From positions 7,130,001 to 7,194,000 of the forward strand of contig NZ_CP114413.1 in NCBI RefSeq assembly GCF_027270315.1: a stretch of 64,000 nt of DNA, written 5' to 3'. The translations under genes and the position numbers were made by a program. Of the stretch, positions 7,864 through 16,589 are shown one piece after another. This DNA comes from Streptomyces cinnabarinus. GTDB taxonomy: Bacteria > Actinomycetota > Actinomycetes > Streptomycetales > Streptomycetaceae. Under the pieces are notes generated by a model that was not told the DNA's origin, did no database searches, and saw nothing but the letters and a program-made list of their open reading frames with translations. Within the stretch, counting starts at the first letter, position 1. Each line of letters starts with the position of its first letter.

Positions 7864-8431
7864 GGTTGGCGAACAGCTCCGCCTGTTCGATCGCGTCGTC
7901 CAGGGCGTGGTGCGTGTGCCGCCGCCGTGACAGCAGCTCGCGCGGCATCGTGCCCTTGGCGACGGCTCGCAGCGGCAGCCCGGCCTTGGTCGCGTAGAGG
8001 GTCTTCATGTCGAGGCACCCCGAGTGCCCGAAGGGGCTCGACCCCGTGAACCGGATCAGGTACCAGTACAGAAAGGTCCAGTCGTACGAGGCCGGGTACC
8101 CGCACATGACGGGCTGTGCCCCCTGTCCGGCCTCCCGCACCCACTCGCTGAACTCCCTCAGCGCGACCGCCGGTTCACTCCCGTCCCGGCCGAGGCGCTC
8201 CCGGTCGAGCCCGCTGACCGCGAGCGCCTCGGGCACGAAGTCCGCACTGATCGGGCGCAGTTCCCGGTAGAAGGTGGACGCCTCGGGATCGGCCGGAGTG
8301 AACCCGTCGGCATCCTGCGTCCCGGCGACCGCCGCGCCGAGACTGAGCATGGAGTAGGGCCCCGGGATCGGCCCGTCGGCCTCGATGTCGACCGAGATGT
8401 ACAGGCTGGGCTTGATTCGTCGTGCTGCCAT
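7826..8431 (-). CDS. 3'-5' exonuclease-like protein (DEDDh, RNase H fold)
   Basis: 201 residues from ATG at 8431. The N-terminus SLYISVDIEADGPIPGPYSM holds the first catalytic D-x-E of DEDD exonucleases. CGYPASYDWTFLYWYL (about 118-133) carries the second Asp region, and HHALDDAIEQAELF near the C-terminus gives the H-x(4)-D third motif of DEDDh enzymes. It resembles stand-alone exonuclease domains of unknown target rather than the DNA polymerase III epsilon subunit. The start has no clear ribosome-binding site; an in-frame ATG 16 codons upstream is possible. It converges on and overlaps the permease gene. Confidence 0.75.
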   Translation of the reverse strand: MAARRIKPSLYISVDIEADGPIPGPYSMLSLGAAVAGTQDADGFTPADPEASTFYRELRPISADFVPEALAVSGLDRERLGRDGSEPAVALREFSEWVREAGQGAQPVMCGYPASYDWTFLYWYLIRFTGSSPFGHSGCLDMKTLYATKAGLPLRAVAKGTMPRELLSRRRHTHHALDDAIEQAELFANLMAWPGTGGASR

Positions 8432-8475
8432 GGGAGGTGAGCCTCTCAGGCACGGGGCCGGGGCCGCACCTGGTT

Positions 8476-9237
8476 TCATCCCGTCCGGCAGGGGGTGGCG
8501 CGCGGGAGGAGGCCGGTGAAGAACGAGCGCGGCGGGACTCCCATGAGGGCACGGAAGTCGGTGGTCATGTGCGACTGGTCGTAGTAGCCGGTCGCGGTGG
8601 CGAGCTCGGCCCAGGGCTCGGTCTCCGCGTGCGCGAGGACATGGTGAACGCGGTCGATCCGGGCGTAGTGCTTGGGGGAGACACCGACTCCCTCGGCGAA
8701 GAGAATGCGCAACTGCCGCTCGCTCACGGCCAGTTCCCGGGCAACGGTGCCGACCTGGGCGGGGGCGTGTCCGGCCCTGACCTTCATGGCGTCGACACCG
8801 GCCCGCAGCAGCGCGGTGCGGGCGGGGTCGGTGGCGTCGGCGAGGCGGGCGGGGAGCACGGCGGCCAGGTGGCCCACCGTCTCCTCCAGGTCCAGGTTCC
8901 GCAGTTCGCGGGCGAGGAGGCGGGCGTTCTCGGCGGTGAACCGCTCCAACGCGGCCACCTGTCCCACGAGTTCGACGGCGGGGACCCCCAGCAGCGACCG
9001 CCCGGTGCCCGGCGCCAGCCGCACCTGCACACAGGACGCGCGTCGCTCACCGGTGTGGTACGAGGCACGGGTGCGCGGCCCGACCACCAGGACCTGGCGC
9101 CGGCCCCCTTCCTCGACCCGGACGACCAACTTGGTGGCGGCGTCCGGGACCTGGGGGAACGGTGCGCGCGGCAGCTGGTCGAGGTGCCCGGTCTCGATGC
9201 CGTCGATCCAGGGCCGCAGGGCGGTTTCGGGGGTCAC
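8476..9237 (-). CDS. AraC-family transcriptional regulator
   Basis: About 253 residues if started at GTG 9237. The C-terminal half contains two helix-turn-helix motifs typical of AraC: GTVARELAVSERQLRILFAE, then AELATATGYYDQSHMTTDFR with MGVPPRSFF. The N-terminal half is a cupin-like ligand/dimer domain (VVRVEEGGRRQVLVVGPRT). A GGAGG lies immediately against the GTG, too close for comfort, so the start is uncertain; no better candidate is visible. It is divergent from the NmrA-type reductase gene 96 bases away, which is a likely target. Confidence 0.82.
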   Translation of the reverse strand: MTPETALRPWIDGIETGHLDQLPRAPFPQVPDAATKLVVRVEEGGRRQVLVVGPRTRASYHTGERRASCVQVRLAPGTGRSLLGVPAVELVGQVAALERFTAENARLLARELRNLDLEETVGHLAAVLPARLADATDPARTALLRAGVDAMKVRAGHAPAQVGTVARELAVSERQLRILFAEGVGVSPKHYARIDRVHHVLAHAETEPWAELATATGYYDQSHMTTDFRALMGVPPRSFFTGLLPRATPCRTG

Positions 9238-9333
9238 CTCCTCACGGTAGACGGGCGGCGGGCCCGAGCGGGCCGGTGAACCGTGCCGGAATTTCCAAGA
9301 GCCGGGCCGGGGCGCCCCGGCACGCTGGTGCGC

Positions 9334-10179
9334 ATGATCCTGGTCACCGGTGCCACGGGCACCATCGGCAGTGAAGTGGTACGACGGCTCGCGGCGCGCG
9401 GGGAGAAGGTGCGGGCCCTGACCCGGGACCCGGCGCGGCTCGACGCGGCACCGGGGGTGGAGGTGGTGCGGGGCGACTTCCTCGACCCGGAGTCCGTCGA
9501 CTCGGCGCTGGCCGGGGTGAAGGCCGCCTTCCTGGTGGCCGTGCTGGGCCCGGACACCCGCCCCGACGTGGACCTGATCTCCCGTGCGCGGGCGGCCGGG
9601 GCGTCCCGGCTGGTGAAGCTCTCGGCGATCGGCACCGGTGACCCCGGGGTGGGTCCCGGCGGCACCTGGCACATCCCGGGAGAGGAGGCCCTGCGCGCGG
9701 GCGGGGCCGACTGGACGGTCCTGCGGCCGTCGACCTTCGCCTCGAACACCCTGAGCTGGGCCGATCCCATCCGGTCGGGTGAGCCGGTACCGAATCTGAC
9801 GGGTGACGGCCGCCAGGGGGTGGTCGATCCGCGGGACGTGGCGGAGGTGGCGGTGGCGGCGCTGCTGGACCCCCGCCACGCGGGCCGGACGTACACCCTG
9901 ACCGGCCCGGAGCCGATCACGGCCCCGGGCCAGGCGACGGTCCTGGCGGACGTCCTCGGCCGCCCGGTGCGCACCCTTGACCTCACCCCGGACGAGGTCC
10001 GCTCCCACCTCCGGGGTTCCGGTATGCCGGAGCCCTATCTGCGGGGTGTACTGGCCGGGAGTTCGTACGTCCGCGCCGGTCACAACGACGTGATCACGGA
10101 CGATGTACGGGAGGTGCTGGGCCGCGGGGCCCGCACGTACCGGGAGTGGGCCGAGGACCACACGGAGGCGTTCAGTTAG
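9334..10179 (+). CDS. NmrA/NAD(P)-binding SDR-type protein
   Basis: 281 residues from ATG at 9334. The first residues MILVTGATGTIGSEVVRRLA are an atypical-SDR Rossmann motif. VLRPSTFASNTLSWADPI and GVVDPRDVAEVAVAAL match the NmrA/quinone-oxidoreductase-2 family, whose members sense or reduce with NADPH. No classical YxxxK active site is seen, in line with the NmrA class. Its end overlaps the convergent MFS gene by eight bases. It is probably controlled by the divergent AraC regulator. Confidence 0.82.
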   Translation: MILVTGATGTIGSEVVRRLAARGEKVRALTRDPARLDAAPGVEVVRGDFLDPESVDSALAGVKAAFLVAVLGPDTRPDVDLISRARAAGASRLVKLSAIGTGDPGVGPGGTWHIPGEEALRAGGADWTVLRPSTFASNTLSWADPIRSGEPVPNLTGDGRQGVVDPRDVAEVAVAALLDPRHAGRTYTLTGPEPITAPGQATVLADVLGRPVRTLDLTPDEVRSHLRGSGMPEPYLRGVLAGSSYVRAGHNDVITDDVREVLGRGARTYREWAEDHTEAFS

Positions 10180-11605
10180 CGGAGCGGGAGGGGCGGAGCA
10201 CCGCCGCGGCCAGGGCCAGTGCCGCCGCCGCGATGACCGTCGCGACCCGGAACGCCAGTTGGTACCCCTCCGCGGTGGCCGCCACCGTCTTGGCACCGTC
10301 ACCGAGCAGCTGCTCCGTGTGGCTCGCCGCCAGTACCGAGAGCACCGCAAGACCCAGTGAACCGCCCACCACCTGCGTGGTGTTGAACAGCCCCGACGCC
10401 GCGCCCGCGTCCTCCTCGGGCACCCCGGACATGGCCAGACCCGTCAGTGCGGGCATCGCCGCCGCGAAGCCGACCGAGAGGAGGAGCATGGCGGGCAGGA
10501 CGTCCAGCGCGTACGAACCATCGGCCGGGGCCCGGCCCAGCAGGCCCATGCCCGCCGTGATCAGGGCGAGGCCCGCCGTCAGCACCCGGTGGGCGCCGTA
10601 CCGTCCGATCGCCCGCGCCGACAGGCCCAGCATCAGCAGGCCGATCACTACCGGCGCGGGCAGGAAGGCCGTGCCGGTGAGCAACTCGCCGTAGCCGAGG
10701 ACCCGTTGGAGATAGAGCGCTCCGATGAACTGGAAGCCGTACATGGTCGCGATCATCAGGATCTGTACGGCGTTCGCCCCGGTGAGGAGACGGGAGCCGA
10801 ACAGGCGCAGGCGCAGCAGTGGCCGGGCGGCGCGTGCCTGGCGGAGGGTGAAGCCCAGGAACAGGGTGAGGGCGAGCAGGGCCAGTGACAGGGTCGTGGG
10901 CAGGGTGTGATCGGCCGAGCCGACGATGACGTACACCGTCAGCATCAGCGCCCCCGTCACCAGCGCCGCGCCCGGGTAGTCCGCGCCCTTGCCGAGACCG
11001 GCGCCCGGCTCCCGGTCCAGCACCCGCACGGCGGCAACCCATGCCACCACCCCGATGGGCAGGTTGATCAGGAAGATCCAGTGCCAGTTCAGCGCCTGGG
11101 TCAGCGCCCCGCCGAGAAAGGTGCCGAGCGCCCCGCCGGCCGCCCCCACCGCGCTGAACACCGCGATGGCGCGGGCCCGTTCACGCGGCTCGGGGAACAG
11201 TGACACCAGCATCCCGAGCACCACGGCGGTGGTCATCGCGCCGCCGACCCCCTGCAGCGCCCGCGCGGCGATCAGCACACCCGGGGAGGTCGCCACCCCG
11301 CACAGCACCGACGCCACCGTGAACACCGCGAGGCCCGCCGTGAACATCCGCTTGCGGCCCACCAGATCGCCGAGCCGCCCCGCCAGCAGCAACAGCCCGC
11401 CGAACGGGATGAGATAGGCGTTCACCACCCAGGCGAGACCCGACGGGGAGAAGCCGAGGTCGCTCTGGACGGCCGGCATCGCCACCGTGACGATGTTGCC
11501 GTCCAAAATGGTCATCAGCGTCCCGGCGCACAGGATCACGAGGGACGCCCAGCGGGAGTAGGTGCGTTGCGTCGCCCGCGTGGGGGACTCGATGATGGCC
11601 GTCAT
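10172..11605 (-). CDS. MFS drug exporter, DHA2 (14-TM) family
   Basis: 477 residues from ATG at 11605, with some 14 hydrophobic segments. LAGRLGDLVGRKRMFTAG is the MFS motif A loop between TM2 and TM3. ILDGNIVTVAMPAVQSDLGF in TM1 is the DHA2 (EmrB/QacA) hallmark, and ALQGVGGAMTTAVVLGML matches motif C-side helices. These are proton antiporters for drugs or secondary metabolites. It is divergent from an HxlR regulator 100 bases away, a common exporter-regulator pairing. Confidence 0.9.
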   Translation of the reverse strand: MTAIIESPTRATQRTYSRWASLVILCAGTLMTILDGNIVTVAMPAVQSDLGFSPSGLAWVVNAYLIPFGGLLLLAGRLGDLVGRKRMFTAGLAVFTVASVLCGVATSPGVLIAARALQGVGGAMTTAVVLGMLVSLFPEPRERARAIAVFSAVGAAGGALGTFLGGALTQALNWHWIFLINLPIGVVAWVAAVRVLDREPGAGLGKGADYPGAALVTGALMLTVYVIVGSADHTLPTTLSLALLALTLFLGFTLRQARAARPLLRLRLFGSRLLTGANAVQILMIATMYGFQFIGALYLQRVLGYGELLTGTAFLPAPVVIGLLMLGLSARAIGRYGAHRVLTAGLALITAGMGLLGRAPADGSYALDVLPAMLLLSVGFAAAMPALTGLAMSGVPEEDAGAASGLFNTTQVVGGSLGLAVLSVLAASHTEQLLGDGAKTVAATAEGYQLAFRVATVIAAAALALAAAVLRPSRSAN

Positions 11606-11705
11606 GGCGGCATCGCCTCCGTGTACTTCCAGGTTCCAAAGGTGCACGACTTGTAACGGGGGACATCGTGCGGAACCATCGAGGTCGGCGTAAGGAGGCA
11701 GTTCG

Positions 11706-12107
11706 ATGTCCCAGAGGAACACCGGTGTTACCCCGCAGGTCGTGAACGCGCACGCCTGCCCCGTGCGGGAAGTTCTTGACAGGGTCGCCGGGAAATGGAG
11801 CGTCCAGATCCTGGTCGCCGCCGCCCACGGCCCCATCCGCTTCACGGAACTGGAGCGCGGCATCGAGGGCATCAGCCGCCGCATGCTCACCCTCACCCTG
11901 CGCAACCTGGAACGCGACGGCCTCGTCACCCGCACCGTGCACCCGACGGTCCCGCCGAAGGTGGAGTACGAACTCACGCCGCAGGCGCTTGAGTTGCACG
12001 AGACCTTGCAGCGGCTGACCGACTGGGCGGAGCGGAACCGGGTGTACATCGCGGAGGCGCGGGCGTCCTATGACGTCGCACACGAGCCGGAGCTCGCCGA
12101 CGCGTAG
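11706..12107 (+). CDS. HxlR-family winged-helix regulator
   Basis: 133 residues. CPVREVLDRVAGKWSVQIL is the HxlR opening with its conserved cysteine (residue 19), which in several members senses quinones or electrophiles. RFTELERGIEGISRRMLTLT and LERDGLVTRTVHPTVPPKVE are the recognition helix and wing. It lies head-to-head with the MFS exporter and probably represses it until an inducer arrives. The 100-bp intergenic region has no perfect palindrome that I could pick out. Confidence 0.88.
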   Translation: MSQRNTGVTPQVVNAHACPVREVLDRVAGKWSVQILVAAAHGPIRFTELERGIEGISRRMLTLTLRNLERDGLVTRTVHPTVPPKVEYELTPQALELHETLQRLTDWAERNRVYIAEARASYDVAHEPELADA

Positions 12108-12179
12108 CGTTCCGCCGTCAGGGCCGCGACGGGTCGTCGTTCGGCTGCTGCGGCGTCCTGGCTGGTCGCGCAGTTCCCC

Positions 12180-12209
12180 GCGCCCCCAAGGGCGCCTCCG
12201 AACCGGAGG
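12180..12209. terminator. Paired small hairpins between convergent genes
   Basis: GCGCCC-ccaa-GGGCGC (12180-12195) abuts CCTCCG-aac-CGGAGG (12195-12209). The flanking segment (TCGCGCAGTTCCCCGCGCCC region, from about 12165) resembles a dispersed intergenic element common in Streptomyces genomes, recalled rather than searched. It sits between the convergent HxlR and ABC permease genes and probably acts as a two-way terminator. Nothing else is seen in 12108-12241. Confidence 0.5.
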
Positions 12210-12241
12210 ACTTCGCCCGCCCCGTGTCCTTTCGCTCCCGC

Positions 12242-13462
12242 TCATGGCGTCGCCAGCGCCTCCGTCGGAGACAGCCGGGCCGCGCGCAGTGCCGGGTACA
12301 GGCCCGCCAGGCCGCCGATCAGCAGTGTGGCCGCCACCCCGCCCGCCAGCGCCCACGGCGGTACGGATGTCGGCCAGCCCTGGTACAGGGCGTAGCCGGC
12401 GGTCACCGCTAGGCCGAGGACGGCTCCGCCCGCTCCGCCGAGTGCCGACAACAGCAGGGACTCGGCGAGGAACTGGCCCCGGATCTGGCCGCGCGTCGCG
12501 CCCAGGGAGCGGCGCAGGCCGATCTCGGCCCGGCGTTCCAGTACCGAGATCACCATCGTGTTGGCGACGCCCACCCCGCCGACCAGCAGCGCCACCGCGC
12601 CGAGGCCCAGCAGCAGCCCGGTGAAGGCCTCGCCCGCCGCGCGCTGCGCCACCAGCGCGTCCGAGGGCCGGGAGACCTCGACCTCGCTCGGCGCCTGAGG
12701 GTTGGCGGTGGCCCCGAGCACCTCCCGCACCGACTCCACCCTCGGCTCCGCCGAGCGGGTGTACACGGTCGTCGCCCGTCCGTCGAAGCCCAGCTCCTGC
12801 TCGGCCACCGGCCACCCGATCAGCGCGGCCGAGTCCAACTCGGGTGCCAGAGCGGCCCGTTCGAGGATGCCGACGACCGTGAACCAGCGGCCGCCGACCA
12901 GCACCCGGGTGTCCTCGCCCGCACGGCTCACCCCCAGCCGGTCGGCCGCCGCCGCGCCCAGCACCACGGCCGGGTAGCGGGCGGTGGCCGCGTTCAGCCA
13001 GGCGCCGTCGGCGAGTGCCGCGCCGGTGGCCGAGCGGAGCGAGGTACGGGCCGCGTAGGTGGTCAGACCGTTTGTCTCGACCTCGGGTATCCGGTCCGTC
13101 CGGTACACCTTCGCGTCCGCCACCTTGCCGACCGCCGACACCGACTCCACCCCGTCGATCCCGGCGACCATCCGCTCGGCGGTGGGCGGCAGTTGGGACT
13201 GTCCGCCGGTGAGCGTGCTGCCGGGGGAGACGGTGAGCAGATTGGTGCCGAGCGCCGCCAGCACCCGGTCCAGATCGGCGCGCGAGGACGCCGAGATCCC
13301 GACGACGGCCACCATCGCGGCGATGCCGATCGCGATGCCCAGCGCCGAGAGGAAGGCCCGCAGCGGTCGGGTCCGCAGACCCACCGCGCCGACCCGGACC
13401 ATGTCGGTGGGGCGCAGCCGGGCCGGACGCAGCACCTCGGGCGCGGGGAGGGTCGCCGTCAT
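12242..13462 (-). CDS. MacB-type ABC transporter permease
   Basis: 406 residues. There is one N-terminal TM (RAFLSALGIAIGIAAMVAVV, about 34-53), a large extracytoplasmic MacB_PCD-like domain, and three C-terminal TMs (FtsX domain) with ERRAEIGLRRSLGATRGQIR between TM2 and TM3. This is the mechanotransmission architecture of MacB/FtsX permeases, which drive lipoprotein or peptide export rather than transport through a channel. It overlaps the upstream ATPase gene by four bases and is the last gene of a four-gene operon. Confidence 0.9.
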   Translation of the reverse strand: MTATLPAPEVLRPARLRPTDMVRVGAVGLRTRPLRAFLSALGIAIGIAAMVAVVGISASSRADLDRVLAALGTNLLTVSPGSTLTGGQSQLPPTAERMVAGIDGVESVSAVGKVADAKVYRTDRIPEVETNGLTTYAARTSLRSATGAALADGAWLNAATARYPAVVLGAAAADRLGVSRAGEDTRVLVGGRWFTVVGILERAALAPELDSAALIGWPVAEQELGFDGRATTVYTRSAEPRVESVREVLGATANPQAPSEVEVSRPSDALVAQRAAGEAFTGLLLGLGAVALLVGGVGVANTMVISVLERRAEIGLRRSLGATRGQIRGQFLAESLLLSALGGAGGAVLGLAVTAGYALYQGWPTSVPPWALAGGVAATLLIGGLAGLYPALRAARLSPTEALATP

Positions 13463-14148
13463 CGGGCCGCTCCCGCCGTCGTACGGGCCGCCGAGTCCTC
13501 GACCAGGCGGCCGTCCCGCATCCGCACCTGCCGGGGCAGCGACGCGGCGATCTCCTGGTCGTGCGTGATGATCACCACCGTCGTCCCGGTCGCGTTCAGC
13601 TCCCGCAGCAGCGCCATCACCCCCGCCCCGGACGCGGTGTCGAGCGCCCCGGTCGGCTCGTCCGCCAGCAGCAGCGGCGGTTCACCGGCCACGGCACGGG
13701 CCACCGCGACGCGTTGCCGCTCCCCGCCGGACAGCTCGTGCGGCGCATGGTGCAGCCGGTGACCGAGGCCCACCCGGCGCAGCGCCGCCGTCGCCCGGGA
13801 GCGCCGCTCGGCCGGCCGCAGACCGGAGTACAGCAGCCCGTCCGCCACGTTCCGCAGCGCCGACGCCCCGGCCGTGAGATGGAACTGCTGGAACACGAAC
13901 CCGATCCGCCGCGCCCGCAGCGCCGAGAGCCGCGCGTCGGACAGGGAGTTCGCGTCGTGCCCGTCGATCCGCACCCGCCCCGAGGTGGGCCGGTCGAGGG
14001 TGCCCAGCATGTGCAGCATCGTCGACTTGCCGGACCCGGACGGCCCGACCACGGCGACGAGTTCGCCGTGCGCCACGGCGAGCGACACTCCGGCGAGGGC
14101 GGTGACGCCGCCCGGATAGACCTTGGTGACCTCGGTGAGCTCGATCAT
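13459..14148 (-). CDS. ABC transporter ATP-binding protein (MacB/LolD type)
   Basis: 229 residues. Walker A is VGPSGSGKSTMLHMLGTLDR (about 35-54), the signature is LSGGERQRVAVARAV, and Walker B is LLLADEPTGALD with an H-loop in VVIITHDQEIA. EPTGALD and the length are typical of the MacB/LolD subclass. It overlaps both neighbours by four bases, so adaptor, ATPase and permease are made together as one tripartite exporter. Confidence 0.94.
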   Translation of the reverse strand: MIELTEVTKVYPGGVTALAGVSLAVAHGELVAVVGPSGSGKSTMLHMLGTLDRPTSGRVRIDGHDANSLSDARLSALRARRIGFVFQQFHLTAGASALRNVADGLLYSGLRPAERRSRATAALRRVGLGHRLHHAPHELSGGERQRVAVARAVAGEPPLLLADEPTGALDTASGAGVMALLRELNATGTTVVIITHDQEIAASLPRQVRMRDGRLVEDSAARTTAGAAR

Positions 14149-15299
14149 GCGGGCATCCCCACCGTCGTACCGGCCGTGATGCCGTCACCGCTGATCTCCA
14201 CCCGCCCGTCCGCGAACAGGCCGGTCTGCACGGGAACGTACGACGTGCCGCCGTCCGCCGCGACCACCTCCACACCGAACCCGCCCCGGTCCAGCGCCAC
14301 CAGCGCCGCCACCGGAACGGTCAGCACGTCCTTCCGCTCCCCGGCGGTGAACTCCACGTCCACCGAGGCCAGTACGTAGGAGGCGGCCGCCTTCTGCGCC
14401 TTCGTCCCGTCCAGCGCGACGATCACCTTCACCACGGTCGTGGGGCCGTCGTCGGCGGCACCGCTGCCGGGATCGACCTCGGTCGTCACTTCGGAGACCC
14501 GGCCGTCCACCCGGGTCCCGTCCGGCAGCTCCACGTCCACCTTGGTGCCCGGCTCGGCCAACCGCCGGTCGGCCGTGTCGAGTTCGACGGTGACGGCCTG
14601 GGCGGTCGCCGTGTACGACAGGATCTTCTGGCCCGGGGCCGTGGCGGCGCCCTCCTCGGTGTCCAGGGCGTAGACCCGGACGGCGGCCGGCGCGAACACC
14701 ACCCGGCCCGGCGCCACCGTCCCGGTCTCCGCGAGGCCCAGGTCCTCCTGCCACTGCCGTACGGCCTCGGAGGTGGCCTCCGTGTAGGTGTCGTCCACCG
14801 TGAAACCGTCGTGGCCGAGGGCCTTGAGATTGCGCTCCAGCTGTTCCACGTCCCGGCCCTCGGCGCCCGGCTTCAGTTCCCGGTACGCCGGGACCGCGCC
14901 GTACAGCAGCACCACCGGCTCGTCGTCCACGCGGTACAGCGCCTCACCTCGCGTGATCCGCTCCCCGGCGTCCGGCAGCCGGGTGACCGTGCCCGGGACA
15001 CGGCTGCTCGCGGTGGTGGAGGTGCCGTAGCCCAGTTCTCCGTCCTCGGTACGGCTGTCCTGGAGCGTCTGCCGGGTCACCTCGGCGGTCGCGGGCGGGC
15101 GCCGGTCCTCGGCCGCCGTACCGGAACCCTCGTCCCGCAGACCGGCTCCGGCGGCCGCGGCCCCGCCCACGGCGGCGAGCACGCCGAGCGCCGTGAGCAG
15201 GCGCAGTCCACGGCGCCGACGGCGCGGGCCCGGCGCTTCGAGGGGATCCGGCCGTCCGGTGAGCGTCTCCTCGTCCGTCATGCTCATCGCCTCAGTCAT
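14145..15299 (-). CDS. Membrane-fusion/adaptor-like protein with peptidoglycan-binding domain
   Basis: 384 residues from ATG at 15299, which overlaps the upstream stop by eight bases; ATGs at 15287 and 15281 are alternatives. After a cytosolic basic patch there is one TM (about 33-51). A peptidoglycan-binding-1-like repeat follows in the middle (DVEQLERNLKALGHDGFTVD, then AVRQWQEDLGL). The C-terminal beta-barrel resembles HlyD/MacA adaptors (VEFTAGERKDVLTVPVAALV). In Gram-positives such proteins link a MacB exporter to the cell wall. The operon with ATPase and permease supports this. Confidence 0.85.
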   Translation of the reverse strand: MTEAMSMTDEETLTGRPDPLEAPGPRRRRRGLRLLTALGVLAAVGGAAAAGAGLRDEGSGTAAEDRRPPATAEVTRQTLQDSRTEDGELGYGTSTTASSRVPGTVTRLPDAGERITRGEALYRVDDEPVVLLYGAVPAYRELKPGAEGRDVEQLERNLKALGHDGFTVDDTYTEATSEAVRQWQEDLGLAETGTVAPGRVVFAPAAVRVYALDTEEGAATAPGQKILSYTATAQAVTVELDTADRRLAEPGTKVDVELPDGTRVDGRVSEVTTEVDPGSGAADDGPTTVVKVIVALDGTKAQKAAASYVLASVDVEFTAGERKDVLTVPVAALVALDRGGFGVEVVAADGGTSYVPVQTGLFADGRVEISGDGITAGTTVGMPA

Positions 15300-15795
15300 C
15301 GCCCTGGGTATCCGTGGACCGGCGGCTGCCCGAGGGGGCGTACTTGTCGCACTCCTTCTGCGCCTGCTCGAAGTCCGGGTCGTCGGCGACGCCCCGGTCG
15401 AGCTGGATGCCGCGGCCCGGCTCCGGGTCGGGGAAGTCCTCGACGCCGTTGTCCCGCATGCACTGCGCCATCTTCCGCATCCGCTCCTCGGCCTGCGGGT
15501 CCTGGCCCGCCCCGTTCTGCATGGGGCTGTACTCGCGGCAGGCCTCCATGGCCGCGTCGACCTGCTCCTTGGGTACCTGGCCGGTGATCCGGATGCCGCC
15601 GCCCTCACCGGTCTCCACGCTCACTCCGTGCTCACCCAGGCATTCGGCGAACTTCACGGCCATCTCGTCCTGGGCGTTCGCCTCGCCCGCCAGATCGGCC
15701 GCCTTGTCGCCGGCACCGCCCGAGCCGCAGCCGGTCACGGCCAGCGCGAGCGTCAGCAGCAGCGCCGCACCGGCGCCACGGGTCCTAATCCGCAT
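15292..15795 (-). CDS. Small lipoprotein of the exporter operon
   Basis: 167 residues. A twin-arginine-like, hydrophobic signal ends in the lipobox LAVTGC with Cys at residue 23. The mature part is hydrophilic with two related segments, KFAECLGEHGVSVE and KMAQCMRDNGVEDFPDPEP, each a helix with Cys followed by a G-V turn. That suggests an internal duplication with paired cysteines. Similar proteins occur next to MacB-type exporters in actinomycetes, but the function is unknown. It heads the leftward operon and is divergent from the response regulator at 15933. Confidence 0.8.
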   Translation of the reverse strand: MRIRTRGAGAALLLTLALAVTGCGSGGAGDKAADLAGEANAQDEMAVKFAECLGEHGVSVETGEGGGIRITGQVPKEQVDAAMEACREYSPMQNGAGQDPQAEERMRKMAQCMRDNGVEDFPDPEPGRGIQLDRGVADDPDFEQAQKECDKYAPSGSRRSTDTQGDD

Positions 15796-15932
15796 CACTT
15801 CATCTCCTCGTGTCGGGATCTCCGGCTCGAAGCGAAGCGGGCGGGCCGTTTCCCCAGCGTTTCCAAGTCCGGCCTTATGCCCAGGAAACGCGGGCTGCGG
15901 CAACCTGTGCGCCGAGGGAAGGGGTGACCTGG

Positions 15933-16589
15933 ATGCGGGTCCTGGTGGTCGAGGACGAACCGATGCTGGCCGACGCCGTCGCCGAGTGGCTGCGCGGCCA
16001 GGCCCATGCCGTCGACCTGGCGCACGACGGCGCCGCCGCCCTGGAGCGGGTCGGTGTCGTCGACTACGACGTGGTCGTCCTCGACCGGGACCTGCCGGTC
16101 GTGCACGGCGACGACGTGTGCCGCGCGGTCGTCGCCTCGGCGTCCCCCACCCGCGTCCTGATGCTGACCGCCGCCGCCGAGGTCACCGACCGGGTGCGCG
16201 GCCTGGCCCTCGGCGCCGACGACTATCTCGTCAAGCCCTTCGCCTTCCCCGAACTGGCCGCCCGTGTCCTGGCGCTCGGCCGCCGCTCCCGGCCCGCCGC
16301 GCCGCCCGTACTGTGCCGGGCCGGTCTCACCCTCGACCCGGCCCGCGGCGAGGTCTTCCGGGACAGCCGCTATGTCCCGCTGTCCAAGAAGGAGTTCGCC
16401 GTGCTGGCGGAGCTGCTGCGGGCCGACGGGGCCGCCGTCTCGGCGGAACAGCTGCTGGAGAAGGCGTGGGACGAGAACGCCGACCCGTTCACCGGCGCGG
16501 TACGGCTCGCGGTCCTCAAACTCCGCCGCAAGCTGGGCGATCCACCCCTGGTTCAGACCGTGACCGGCGTCGGGTACCGCATCCCGTGA
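15933..16589 (+). CDS. OmpR/PhoB-type response regulator
   Basis: 218 residues from ATG at 15933 with GAAGGGG eight bases upstream. The receiver domain begins MRVLVVEDEPMLADAV; the phospho-acceptor is D51 (VVLDRDLPVVHG) and the conserved Lys lies in YLVKPFAFPEL. The C-terminal winged helix ends AVRLAVLKLRRKLGDPPLVQ and TVTGVGYRIP. It is divergent from the lipoprotein/exporter operon, probably its target, and overlaps the kinase gene by four bases (GTGA). Confidence 0.93.
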   Translation: MRVLVVEDEPMLADAVAEWLRGQAHAVDLAHDGAAALERVGVVDYDVVVLDRDLPVVHGDDVCRAVVASASPTRVLMLTAAAEVTDRVRGLALGADDYLVKPFAFPELAARVLALGRRSRPAAPPVLCRAGLTLDPARGEVFRDSRYVPLSKKEFAVLAELLRADGAAVSAEQLLEKAWDENADPFTGAVRLAVLKLRRKLGDPPLVQTVTGVGYRIP